Shown here: positions 39,201 through 47,394 of the stretch, in pieces
Numbering within the stretch: the first letter of the stretch is position 1
Layout: every line of letters starts with the position of its first letter
NCBI GenBank assembly: GCA_015063225.1
Contig: SUSU01000008.1
Span: 1 to 54,029, forward strand
From: Thermoplasmata archaeon
Lineage (GTDB): Archaea; Thermoplasmatota; Thermoplasmata; Methanomassiliicoccales; Methanomethylophilaceae
Direction: 5' to 3'
DNA: 54,029 bases
The notes under the pieces: generated by a model
Databases searched by the model: none
What the model was told of the DNA's origin: nothing
What the model saw: only the letters and a program-made list of their open reading frames with translations
Made by a program: the position numbers and the translations under genes

Positions 39201-40829
39201 ATGTACGGTAACGGCAACCAACCCATCATCGTTCTGAAAGAAGGGACCAACAGGGCCAAAGACAAAGAGGCCCAGTTCAACAACATCGACGCAGCGAAGG
39301 CCATCGCCGACGCCGTCCGCTCCACCCTCGGCCCCAAGGGAATGGACAAGATGCTCGTCAACTCCATCGGCGACGTCGTCATCACCAACGACGGTGTCAC
39401 CATCCTGAAGGAGCTGGATGTCACCCACCCCGCCGCCAAGATGGTCATCGAGGTCGCCAAGACCCAGGACAACGAGTGCGGCGACGGAACCACCACCTCC
39501 GTCATCCTCTCCGGAGAACTCCTCAAACAGTCCGAGGAGCTCATCAACGCCAACGTCCACCCCACCATCATCACCAACGGTTACAACATGGCCGCCGCCA
39601 AGGCCGCCGAGATCCTCGACGACATCTCCGTCGACGCCACCGACGACAAGATGCTCAGGCTCGTCGCCGACACCTCCCTCACCGGAAAGGACGTCGGGGA
39701 CGCCGCCGACCAGGAGATGCTCTCCAAGCTCGTCGTCGAGGCCGTCAAGACCGTTGCCGAGGACGGACGCGTCGACACCGACAACATCCGCATGACCAAG
39801 AAGATCGGCGGTGTCATCGGCGACACCACCCTCATGAAGGGTCTCATCATCGACAAGGAGCTCGTGCACTCCCGCATGCCCGCCCAGGTCAAGAACGCCA
39901 AGATCGCCCTGTTCAACTGCGGCCTCGAGGTCAAGAAGACCGAGATCGACGCCCAGATCCAGATCAACGACGCCGCCCGCATGAACGACTTCCTCGCTGA
40001 GGAGGAGGCCGGCATGAAGAAGCTCGTCGACCACATCAAATCCTGCGGCGCCACCGTCGTGTTCACCACCAAGGCCATGGACGAGCTCATCCAGCACTAC
40101 CTCACCAAGGCCGGAATCATGGGATTCAGGCGCCTCAAGGAATCCGACATCATGGCCCTCGCCAAGGCCACCGGCGGAACCGTCGTCAGCGATGTCAAGG
40201 ACCTCGTCCCCGAGAACCTCGGAACCGCCGGGCTCGTGGAGGAGAAGAAGGTCGGCGACGACAACATGTGCTTCGTCACCGAGTGCCCCAACGCCAAGGC
40301 AGTCACCATGTTCATCCGCGGCGGAACCGAGCACGTCATCGAGGAGGTCGAGCGCGCCCTCAACGACGCCATCCGCACCGTCGGAATCACCCTCGAGGAC
40401 GGAAAGGTCTGCGCCGGAGCCGGTGCCCCCGAGATCGAGCTCGAGACCCGCCTCCTGAAGTACGCCGCCACCGTCGGCGGACGCGAGCAGCTCGCCATCG
40501 AGAAGTTCGCCAAGGCCATGGAGTGCATCCCCTGGACCCTCGCCGAGAACGCCGGTCTCGACCCCATCGACGTCATCATCAAGCTCAAGGCCGCCCACGA
40601 GAACAAGAAGAACGGAAAGTACTTCGGTGTCTCCCTGGAGGACGGAGAGCCCTTCGACGCCCTCAAGGCCAAGGTCATCGAGCCCCTGCGCGTGAAGAAG
40701 CAGGCCGTCTCCTCCGCCGCCGAGGTCGCCAACATGATCCTCAGGATCGACGACGTCATCGCCGCCCGCCAGGCTCCCCCCGGAGCAGGCGCCGGGCCCG
40801 GTGCCGGCATGCCCCCCGCGGACGACTGA
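39201..40829 (+). CDS. ths: Thermosome subunit (group II chaperonin)
   Basis: The 542-residue protein is a full-length archaeal Hsp60-type ATPase that folds proteins inside a double ring. Signatures: DAVRSTLGPKGMDKMLV, ITNDGVTILKELDVTHPAAKM, DNECGDGTTTSVILSGELL, and late VCAGAGAPEIELE. The tail ends in a Gly/Ala/Pro-rich PGAGAGPGAGMP sequence. ATG 39201 with its ribosome-binding site is chosen over an in-frame GTG at 39192. Codon use is strongly biased toward C-ending codons (GCC, ATC, GAG), marking high expression. Other subunits may be encoded elsewhere. Confidence 0.97.
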   Translation: MYGNGNQPIIVLKEGTNRAKDKEAQFNNIDAAKAIADAVRSTLGPKGMDKMLVNSIGDVVITNDGVTILKELDVTHPAAKMVIEVAKTQDNECGDGTTTSVILSGELLKQSEELINANVHPTIITNGYNMAAAKAAEILDDISVDATDDKMLRLVADTSLTGKDVGDAADQEMLSKLVVEAVKTVAEDGRVDTDNIRMTKKIGGVIGDTTLMKGLIIDKELVHSRMPAQVKNAKIALFNCGLEVKKTEIDAQIQINDAARMNDFLAEEEAGMKKLVDHIKSCGATVVFTTKAMDELIQHYLTKAGIMGFRRLKESDIMALAKATGGTVVSDVKDLVPENLGTAGLVEEKKVGDDNMCFVTECPNAKAVTMFIRGGTEHVIEEVERALNDAIRTVGITLEDGKVCAGAGAPEIELETRLLKYAATVGGREQLAIEKFAKAMECIPWTLAENAGLDPIDVIIKLKAAHENKKNGKYFGVSLEDGEPFDALKAKVIEPLRVKKQAVSSAAEVANMILRIDDVIAARQAPPGAGAGPGAGMPPADD

Positions 40830-40847
40830 GTCCGGAAACCATTCAAC

Positions 40848-40915
40848 GGGCCCCTCCGGGGGTCCGGTCCCTTCTCTGCCCCCCGTCCTGCCGTACGACG
40901 GGACGGGCTCTTATT
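40848..40915 (+). terminator. Double hairpin terminator after the thermosome gene
   Basis: A first GC-rich hairpin (about 40848-40865) is followed by stem CCCGTCC (40882-40888) and GGACGGG (40901-40907) and then CTCTTATT. Confidence 0.6.
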
Positions 40916-40998
40916 CCCTGAATTAAGTCGCAGGCGTTATTTTTTCGATATTATTATAAAATCCGCGCGCGATATGCATTACGGGATAGGGATGCAAC

Positions 40999-41772
40999 GT
41001 GAAACGCGTAGCGCTTTACGTGAGGGTCTCGACTGAGGATCAGGCGAAAGAGGGATATTCGCTCGATGCACAGGAGAAGAGGCTCTCCGATTACTGCAAG
41101 TTCAACGGGTTGGAGATAGCCGGCCTATACAGGGACGAGGGATACTCCGGGAGGAACACGTTCCGTCCGGCGTACAGGCGGATGATGGACGACATCGACA
41201 ATTGGGACGGCATACTCGTCCTCAAGATGGACCGTATCCACCGCAACTCCCGCCATTTCACGGCGATGATGGACACCCTGCGCAAGCACGGCAAGGAGTT
41301 CATCTCGATGATGGAGAAGTTCAACACCGAGACCGCCATGGGCCGTTTCGTGATGGATACCATCCAGAGGATCGCACAGCTGGAGTCGGAGCAGATCGGC
41401 GACAGGGTGAAGATCGGCATGGCCCGCAAGGCCGAGACGGGCGACGGGAACATGGGTTCCCCCGACCCCTACGGATACACCCACAGGGACGGGATGCTGG
41501 TCATCCGGGAGGACGAGGCCGAGAACGTCAGGGAGATGTTCAGGATGAAATCCGCCGGCAACGGCCCCTCCGCGATAGCCGACTGGCTCAACCGTTCGTC
41601 CATACCCTCTAAGACAGGCAAGACCTGGAGCAGGCAGGCCGTTTCGCACATCCTCAAGAACCCCCTCTACGCAGGATTCGTCCGCTGGGATGGGAACATC
41701 TCGGAGGGTTCCCACGAGGCCATAATCACCGCCGACGAGTTCGAGAGGGCCAACGGAGGCGCCAGCGCATGA
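40999..41772 (+). CDS. Serine recombinase, first of a tandem pair
   Basis: The 257-residue protein has a resolvase/invertase catalytic domain: RVS with nucleophile S11 (YVRVSTEDQ), LKMDRIHRNSR with the catalytic arginines, and GRFVMDTIQRIAQLESEQIGDRVK, the long E-helix. From about 145 it has a 'recombinase' DNA-binding domain (GYTHRDGMLVI, AIADWLNRSSIPSKTGKTWSRQAVSHILKNPLYAGFVRW). It lacks the zinc ribbon and coiled coil of large serine integrases. The start is GTG, with TATA-like TTATTATAAAAT in the promoter. It overlaps the second recombinase by 4 bases. It probably catalyses inversion or excision of a nearby or distant DNA segment; target sites were not found. Confidence 0.9.
   Translation: MKRVALYVRVSTEDQAKEGYSLDAQEKRLSDYCKFNGLEIAGLYRDEGYSGRNTFRPAYRRMMDDIDNWDGILVLKMDRIHRNSRHFTAMMDTLRKHGKEFISMMEKFNTETAMGRFVMDTIQRIAQLESEQIGDRVKIGMARKAETGDGNMGSPDPYGYTHRDGMLVIREDEAENVREMFRMKSAGNGPSAIADWLNRSSIPSKTGKTWSRQAVSHILKNPLYAGFVRWDGNISEGSHEAIITADEFERANGGASA
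41218..41250 (+). repeat. 33-base direct repeat, copy 1 (second copy at 42012-42044)
   Basis: The segment coding for VLKMDRIHRNS is identical in both recombinase genes, 794 bases apart. Homologous exchange between the copies would fuse the genes or delete one. Confidence 0.85.
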
Positions 41773-42656
41773 CGCTGAGGGCCGCCATCTACTGCCGCGT
41801 CTCCACCGAGGAGCAGGCCGTCGAGGGATATTCCATAGAAGCACAGAAGGAGAGGCTCGAAGCGTTCTGCTCCTTCTCGGTCAACGACCAGGGGGAGGAC
41901 GCGTTCAAGGTCACGAAGGTGTATCTAGACGAGGGATACTCCGGCAAGACGCCCAACCGTCCGGGATACAGGAGGATGATGGAGGAGATCTCGGAATGGG
42001 ACGCCATGGTGGTCCTCAAGATGGACCGTATCCACCGCAACTCCAGGAACTTCCTGGAGATGATGGACCAGCTGAACCGGAAGGGGAAGCAGTTCGTCTC
42101 GGCCACGGAGGACCTCGACACCTCCAACGCCATCGGGAGGTTCGTCATGTCCATGATACAGAGCATCGCACAGCTCGAGTCAGAGCAGATAGGCGAGAGG
42201 ACGTACATGGGCATGAGACAGAAGGCCGAGACCTTCGACAACACCGCTGAATCGAACCGCACCATGGGGTTCTCCGCTCCTTTCGGATACCGTCTCGACG
42301 ACGGCGAGCTCACCGAAGAACCAGAGGAACTGGAACAGGTCTCGTGGATGTTCGAGGCCTGTGCCAGGGGCGAAACCATGGGATCCATCGCCGAATCCCT
42401 CAACCATTCGCACGTACGCACGCACAGGGGCAACAGGTGGACGAACATCAGCGTCGCCGCCGTACTCCATAATCCCATATACGCCGGCTTCATACGTTGG
42501 CAGGAGCTGAGATACCGCCACTTCGCCGCCACCGCGGTGGACGTGGAGACGTTCAACAGGGTGCAGATGATAACCGCATCCCACGTGAGGGACCCCGCCA
42601 AGAGGAACCCCGTGCTGCTTGACGAGAACGGTATCGAAGATATGGGAAGTGCATGA
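41769..42656 (+). CDS. Serine recombinase, second of a tandem pair
   Basis: The 295-residue paralogue has catalytic S12 (CRVSTEEQ), the same LKMDRIHRNSR motif, IGRFVMSMIQSIAQLESEQIGERTY and a recombinase domain (SIAESLNHSHVRTHRGNRWTNISVAAVLHNPIYAGFIRW). It also lacks a zinc ribbon. It shares an identical 33-base stretch with the first gene (42012-42044 against 41218-41250), showing recent duplication or gene conversion despite protein divergence elsewhere. Both active sites look intact, so the pair could act as a heteromer with unlike DNA-binding domains. Its stop overlaps the next gene's ATG. Confidence 0.9.
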   Translation: MTLRAAIYCRVSTEEQAVEGYSIEAQKERLEAFCSFSVNDQGEDAFKVTKVYLDEGYSGKTPNRPGYRRMMEEISEWDAMVVLKMDRIHRNSRNFLEMMDQLNRKGKQFVSATEDLDTSNAIGRFVMSMIQSIAQLESEQIGERTYMGMRQKAETFDNTAESNRTMGFSAPFGYRLDDGELTEEPEELEQVSWMFEACARGETMGSIAESLNHSHVRTHRGNRWTNISVAAVLHNPIYAGFIRWQELRYRHFAATAVDVETFNRVQMITASHVRDPAKRNPVLLDENGIEDMGSA

Positions 42657-43222
42657 TGATGAAGGATTTCGGAAAGAAGACATGGTTCGGACCCCTGCCC
42701 GTGCTGATTATCGGAACGTATGACTCGGACGGCGTCCCCAACGCCATGAACGCCGCCTGGGGGAGCATCGCCGACACAAACCTCGTGGACGTGAACCTCG
42801 ACAAGGACAGGAAGACCGTGGAGAACCTGAAAGCGAAGGGTTTCTTCACCGTCGCCTTCGCCACCGTGGCGAACATGGCCGAATCGGATTATTTCGGACT
42901 CGTCCACGGATACGGCATCAACAAGATTGAGAAGGCGGGGATGAAATGCCGTCCCGCACCCAATGTGGACGCCCCCGTCATCGAAGGATACCCCCTCGTC
43001 CTCGAATGCAGGGTGACGCACATCTCCGAGGAGGACATCGACGGATACCGCGTGTTCGGGGAGATCGTCAACGTCATGGCTGACGAATCCGTCCTCACCG
43101 ACGGGAAGCCCGACATCCACAAGATGGACCTCATCTACTACGACCCCATCACCCTGGACTACATCACCATCGGCGGGATCGCCGGCAAGTCGTTCTCCAT
43201 CGGGAAGAAGTTCATGGACTGA
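42653..43222 (+). CDS. Flavin reductase / flavoredoxin-like FMN protein
   Basis: The 189-residue protein fits the flavin reductase-like split barrel: PVLIIGTYDSDGVPNAMNAAWGSIAD, where the N-A-M-N-A-A-W segment binds FMN, then LVDVNLDKDRKTVENLKAKGFFTVAF and YPLVLECRV. It probably shuttles electrons or reduces flavin. Three in-frame ATGs occur in a row; the first overlaps the recombinase stop. Ordinary metabolic function suggests it was there before the recombinase pair or moved with it. Confidence 0.86.
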   Translation: MMMKDFGKKTWFGPLPVLIIGTYDSDGVPNAMNAAWGSIADTNLVDVNLDKDRKTVENLKAKGFFTVAFATVANMAESDYFGLVHGYGINKIEKAGMKCRPAPNVDAPVIEGYPLVLECRVTHISEEDIDGYRVFGEIVNVMADESVLTDGKPDIHKMDLIYYDPITLDYITIGGIAGKSFSIGKKFMD

Positions 43223-43234
43223 GACGGTGCCGCG

Positions 43235-44491
43235 ATGGAAGAAATCGGCTACCTGATGATCCAGATATTCATCCTGCTCTTCATGGCGGAAGCCCTGGGG
43301 AAACTGATGGGCAGGATAGGGATGCCCGACATCATCGGGTACATCGGGGCCGGTATCATCTTCTTCAACCTGACCGTTTTCACCGACCTCGGCACGGCGT
43401 TGGAGTTCGACATCGACGACGTCACCGGCGACCATTCCCATTTCCTCAACGTCATGGGACAGCTCGGACTCGTGTTCCTGCTGTTCGGGATCGGCCTGGA
43501 GACCAAGCTCAGCGACCTGCTGGACATCGGGAAGCACGCGCTGATCATCGCGGTCATGGGGATTATATTCCCGTTCTTCGGCGGTATCGCGCTGGCGTAC
43601 GCCTTCGGGGCGGAGTTCGGCAGCGCGGTGATGCTCGGCACCGCCATCTTCGCCATGAGCGCTGCGGTATCCGTGAAACTGCTCCAGCTCCTGGGCATAA
43701 CCGACACGATCCTCGGCCGCACGGTAATTGGAATAGCAATCTTCAGTGACATCCTCTGCCTGATCCTCCTGGCGGTGAACACCGCCATCGTGAGCCCGTC
43801 CTCCGAGGGTTCCCTCATTGCGGATCTGGCGGCGATCATCGCGTTCGTGGCCCTCATTTTCCTGTTCATCGCCCATACAAAACACAGGAGGAAACATCAT
43901 GCGGACCTCATCGACAGACTGAACATCAAGGTGGACATATCCCACCGCGACCTCTTCACCATCGGAGTGATACTCTGCCTCGGGTTCACCGCTGCCTCCT
44001 ATGTCGTCGGCCTCTCGGGGATAGTCGGTGCGTTCCTCGCCGGCATGTACTTCGCGGAGTTCGAGAAGACCACCCACATCAGGGATCATTTTGAGACTCT
44101 CACGAAGTTCCTCCTCCCGTTCTTCTTCATAATGGTCGGACTGAGACTGAGACTGGACGATATGACCCTGAACGCCCTGTACATCGCGATTGCCCTCGCA
44201 TTCGTGGCGATCGTCACGAAATACGCGGGGGGATACCTCGGTGCAAGGGCCTGCAAGGTCAAACCGGAGGTTTCCGGATTCCTCGCATCATGTATGGTGG
44301 CGAGAGGGGATATCGCCATCATCGTGGCCACCCTGGCTCTTTCCATGGAACTGTTCGGCACGGACATGTACGCAGCCATAATCATCATGGCCGTGATCAC
44401 ACAGGTCACAGCCCCCGCTCTCATGAAAAAGGCGTACGCGAGGATAGATCCGAAGAACCCCGTCCTCAGCGGTTCGGAGGGCGATGTGTGA
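43235..44491 (+). CDS. CPA2-type cation:proton antiporter
   Basis: The 418-residue protein has about 12 membrane helices, with Na+/H+ exchanger features: MPDIIGYIGAGIIF, GLVFLLFGIGLETKL, FAMSAAVSVKLL, DILCLILLAV (the transport-site aspartate helix), VVGLSGIVGAFLAGMYFAE, FFIMVGLRL and ASCMVARGDIAIIVATLAL. There is no C-terminal RCK/TrkA-N domain. It probably exchanges K+ or Na+ for protons. The start follows the flavoredoxin-like gene by 12 bases. Confidence 0.92.
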   Translation: MEEIGYLMIQIFILLFMAEALGKLMGRIGMPDIIGYIGAGIIFFNLTVFTDLGTALEFDIDDVTGDHSHFLNVMGQLGLVFLLFGIGLETKLSDLLDIGKHALIIAVMGIIFPFFGGIALAYAFGAEFGSAVMLGTAIFAMSAAVSVKLLQLLGITDTILGRTVIGIAIFSDILCLILLAVNTAIVSPSSEGSLIADLAAIIAFVALIFLFIAHTKHRRKHHADLIDRLNIKVDISHRDLFTIGVILCLGFTAASYVVGLSGIVGAFLAGMYFAEFEKTTHIRDHFETLTKFLLPFFFIMVGLRLRLDDMTLNALYIAIALAFVAIVTKYAGGYLGARACKVKPEVSGFLASCMVARGDIAIIVATLALSMELFGTDMYAAIIIMAVITQVTAPALMKKAYARIDPKNPVLSGSEGDV

Positions 44492-44527
44492 GAAAGTGTA
44501 TTATCATCGGATAATGTGCACCCCCTA

Positions 44528-44629
44528 ATGAAAGCCGCAACCCGCAAGAAGGTACTTGCGATATTCATGGTCCTCATCATGGTGATGGTCGTTTTCGTCG
44601 TCGCCGCCGCGTTCATTGCGGGACTGTGA
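44528..44629 (+). CDS. 33-residue single-helix membrane peptide
   Basis: MKAATRKKVLA followed by a single hydrophobic helix (IFMVLIMVMVVFVVAAAFIAGL). The basic N-terminus suggests it stays inside, with the helix in the membrane. TATA-like GTATTATC (44498-44505) lies about 27 bases before the ATG, predicting a leaderless transcript, and a clear hairpin follows the stop, so this looks like a complete small gene. It may associate with a neighbouring transporter; this is inferred. Confidence 0.6.
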   Translation: MKAATRKKVLAIFMVLIMVMVVFVVAAAFIAGL

Positions 44630-44639
44630 ATTCCCAATA

Positions 44640-44659
44640 CGGCCCGGTTATCCGGGCCG
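44640..44659 (+). terminator. Hairpin after the 33-residue gene
   Basis: Stem CGGCCCGG (44640-44647) and CCGGGCCG (44652-44659) with loop TTAT. Just downstream, AATAAAAAGG (44671-44680) is the likely TATA box of the MFS gene. Confidence 0.6.
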
Positions 44660-44690
44660 CCATAAACCCCAATAAAAAGGACGTGTGGAG

Positions 44691-45887
44691 ATGAAGGAGC
44701 CGTTACTGTCAAGCGGTCTCGTCCTCTGCACCGTATCCGCACTGTTCTACACCATGATGTTCTTCCTGTTCTTCACAGGGATATCGTCGTATTCCGTGGA
44801 TTATTTCGGGACTTCATCGACCATGGCGGGATTCGTCGTCAGCACCTTCGTCATCGGGGACCTCCTGGCGAGGATCTTCTTCGGCAGGAGGATGAACCTC
44901 ATCGGCAAGAGGAGGCTTGCGGTCGTCTCCCTCGCCCTCTGCACGGTCGTGTCCGCATCCTATCTGGTGATTGACTCCCTCGCTGTCTTCGTGGCCGTCC
45001 GCACGGTCCAGGGATTCGCCTACGGCGCGGCATCCTCCTCCATCAACACGCTGGTGACCGAGCACCTCCCTGCATCGAGGAGGGGCGAGGGGATCGGATA
45101 CTTCATGCTCAGCATGTCCCTCGGTTCCGCCGCGGGGCCGTTCCTCTGCATGTGGATGCAGAGCAGCATCTCCTATGACGCAGTGTTCATCACCGGTACA
45201 GCATTCTGCATACTGGCTCTCATCACCGCTGCCGGTGTCGGAGAGGTCCGCAGGACATACACCGAGGAAGAGTCGAAAGCGATGCGCTCCCTCAGGTTCT
45301 CCAACTACTTCGAGTCCGCGGCGCTCCCCGTATCGGTGGTCTGCTTCGTGTTCTTCCTCTCCTATTCCGGCGTGCTCTCATTCATGTCCCCCTACGGCGA
45401 CGAGACCGGATTGGCCGAGGCGGCGAGCGTGTTCTTCGTCTTCATCTCCATATCCACCCTCATCAGCAGGCTGTTCCTGTGCAGGATCGCCGACACCCGC
45501 GGAGACAATGTCGCCGTCATACCCTTCTTCCTGATGTTCATCGCCGGTTACTTCATGCTCGCCCTCACAGAGACGTCGGAGATGATGCTGATAGCAGGCT
45601 TCCTCATGGGATTCAACATCGCACAGTACATCGCCGTGGGGCAGGCGGCGGCCGTCCGCAGGACCGAGAAGGAACGCTACGGCGTGGCGATATCCACATT
45701 CAACATCTTCCTCGACACCTCATACGTCCTCGGGCCCATCCTGCACGGATGCTTCATCGGGGAGTTCGGCTACCGCGAGGACTTCCTAATCATGAGCTGC
45801 GTCTCCGCCGTGGCATTCGTCCTGTTCATAGTGCTCCACGGCATACCGGAACACCGCCGCAGGTCCTCCGGCATGCGAATCCGTTAA
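44691..45887 (+). CDS. Major facilitator superfamily transporter
   Basis: The 398-residue protein has about 12 membrane helices. The loop between helices 2 and 3 holds the MFS-type GDLLARIFFGRRMNLIGKRR motif; further features are FAYGAASSSINTLVTEHLPASRRGEGIGYFM and FLMGFNIAQYIAVGQAAAVRRTEKERYGVAIS. It resembles drug/multidrug MFS exporters, but the substrate cannot be told. ATG 44691 is used; an in-frame GTG lies two codons earlier. Confidence 0.92.
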   Translation: MKEPLLSSGLVLCTVSALFYTMMFFLFFTGISSYSVDYFGTSSTMAGFVVSTFVIGDLLARIFFGRRMNLIGKRRLAVVSLALCTVVSASYLVIDSLAVFVAVRTVQGFAYGAASSSINTLVTEHLPASRRGEGIGYFMLSMSLGSAAGPFLCMWMQSSISYDAVFITGTAFCILALITAAGVGEVRRTYTEEESKAMRSLRFSNYFESAALPVSVVCFVFFLSYSGVLSFMSPYGDETGLAEAASVFFVFISISTLISRLFLCRIADTRGDNVAVIPFFLMFIAGYFMLALTETSEMMLIAGFLMGFNIAQYIAVGQAAAVRRTEKERYGVAISTFNIFLDTSYVLGPILHGCFIGEFGYREDFLIMSCVSAVAFVLFIVLHGIPEHRRRSSGMRIR

Positions 45888-45911
45888 AGCGTCAATCGGA
45901 ATCCAGGATTC

Positions 45912-46796
45912 ATGGAAGAGACCGCTCCGGAACCCCGTTTCCTGAAGACGAAGAACGGGCGCATCGCCTGGTGGATGTGCTGCGAGGAAGGCTGCAGGGA
46001 CAACATCCCCGCTGTCCTCGTGCACGGCGGGCCCGGCGACGGATGCGATCCCCTAAAGGGCCCCCGGATGGCCCTCGGCCGCCCCGTCTACCAGTACGAC
46101 CAGCTCGGATGCGGGTCTTCCGACCCCATCCCCGACCCGGATTCCTGGACCGCGGACGACTACGCGGAGGAACTGGCAGAGTTCCTCGACGGTGTCGGGA
46201 TCGGCAAGTGCATACTCATCGGGGCATCATGGGGCGCGGGACTCATCTGCAGCTACATCGCTTCCCACGGAACCTCCAGGATAGCGGCCCTCGTTCTCCC
46301 CTCCCCGTTCCTAAGCTCGGAGATCTGGGTGGACGACATGGTGACCAACCTGAAGTCCATGTCCGAGGGCGCGTACCCGAGGCTGATGGAATGCATACAC
46401 GGCAGGGGCCCGGAAGAGGATATCACAAAAATCATGGGGGAGTACAACTCCAGATTCCTCTTCTCCAAACCCGGCAACAGAGAGATAGCGCTCGCATGTG
46501 CCAGCGACGGCCCCAACCCCGTCTTCGCCAAGATGTGGGGGCCCAACGAGATGGTCTGCACGGGCACCCTCCACGATTTCGACGTGACGGACGTACTGCC
46601 TTCGATCGACGTCCCCGTCCTCTACATGTGCGGAGATTCCGACGAAGTCACCATCCCCACGGCCATGATGTACAGGGACTCCACCCCCGGATCCGCCCTC
46701 AGCATCGTGCAGGATGCGGGACACGCCCTCTCTTTCGAACAGTTCGACATCTACAGGCAGTGCATCCTCTCCTTCCTTTCCGACAGGGGGCTTTGA
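45912..46796 (+). CDS. Alpha/beta hydrolase, proline iminopeptidase-like (S33)
   Basis: The 294-residue protein has the oxyanion motif HGGPG, YDQLGCGSSD, the nucleophile elbow GASWGAG with Ser as nucleophile, the acid GDSDEV and the base DAGHALSFEQ. This is the proline iminopeptidase / tricorn-factor F1 layout, including the HGGPGDG and DQLGCG pair. It probably releases N-terminal residues from short peptides, though many family members act on other substrates. The next gene overlaps its 3' end. Confidence 0.88.
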   Translation: MEETAPEPRFLKTKNGRIAWWMCCEEGCRDNIPAVLVHGGPGDGCDPLKGPRMALGRPVYQYDQLGCGSSDPIPDPDSWTADDYAEELAEFLDGVGIGKCILIGASWGAGLICSYIASHGTSRIAALVLPSPFLSSEIWVDDMVTNLKSMSEGAYPRLMECIHGRGPEEDITKIMGEYNSRFLFSKPGNREIALACASDGPNPVFAKMWGPNEMVCTGTLHDFDVTDVLPSIDVPVLYMCGDSDEVTIPTAMMYRDSTPGSALSIVQDAGHALSFEQFDIYRQCILSFLSDRGL

Positions 46797-47373
46797 CACG
46801 ACCAGACTGCTCTTCGTCAACGCCTGCGTGAACCGCGAGAGGTCCCGCACCCTCAGGCTCGCCAGGGCACTAATCGAACGCATAGGCGCCGACGAGGTGA
46901 CCGAGGTGGTCCTCGAGGACGCGGGGCTCACACCCCTCGATTCCGCCAGGCTCTGGAAGAGGGAGGAGCTCGTGCGCATAGGGGACACGGACAACCCCGA
47001 ATTCACCGAGGCCCGCCGCTATGCGTCCGCGGACATCCTCGTACTCGCATCGCCGTTCTGGGAGTTCGGGTTCAACTCCCTGACAAAGATCTACCTGGAG
47101 AACGTCAGCCAGCTGGGGATAGCCTTCAGGTATGACGAGAAGGGCCTTCCGATGGGGCTCACCAACATCACCTCCGCCTATTACGTCACCACGCGCGGCG
47201 GCTTCACCGACGACGAGCACGACCTCGGCTACGCGATGTTCCGCGAAATAGCGCAGATGCACGGCATCAAGGATGTGAGGATCCTCAGCGCAAACGCCTT
47301 GGACATCGTCGGCAACGATCCGGAATCCATACTGGAGAAGTCCGCATCCAGGATAGACTCCATTCTCGGTTGA
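46714..47373 (+). CDS. Flavodoxin-fold NAD(P)H-dependent FMN reductase
   Basis: The recognised domain starts with strand RLLFVNACVNRERSRTLRLARALI and continues with DILVLASPFWEFGFNSLTKIYLENV and YYVTTRGGF, the Flavodoxin-2/AzoR pattern; about 190 residues belong to it. The only standard start that keeps the first strand is ATG 46714, inside the upstream hydrolase gene (83-base overlap), giving a 27-residue Ser/Thr-rich leader that looks non-native. The next start, GTG 46828, would delete the first strand. A non-standard start just after the hydrolase stop, or a sequence error, are alternatives. The true start is unresolved. Confidence 0.72.
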   Translation: MRDTPSLSNSSTSTGSASSPSFPTGGFDTTRLLFVNACVNRERSRTLRLARALIERIGADEVTEVVLEDAGLTPLDSARLWKREELVRIGDTDNPEFTEARRYASADILVLASPFWEFGFNSLTKIYLENVSQLGIAFRYDEKGLPMGLTNITSAYYVTTRGGFTDDEHDLGYAMFREIAQMHGIKDVRILSANALDIVGNDPESILEKSASRIDSILG

Positions 47374-47394
47374 CACGCGGACCTTCTCGGAAGG

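Noticed and set aside
40999..42656. IS607-type transposon
   Set aside because: IS607 recombinases are smaller with an N-terminal helix-turn-helix and usually a nearby tnpB. Here the catalytic domain is N-terminal and the only tnpB lies 22 kb away.
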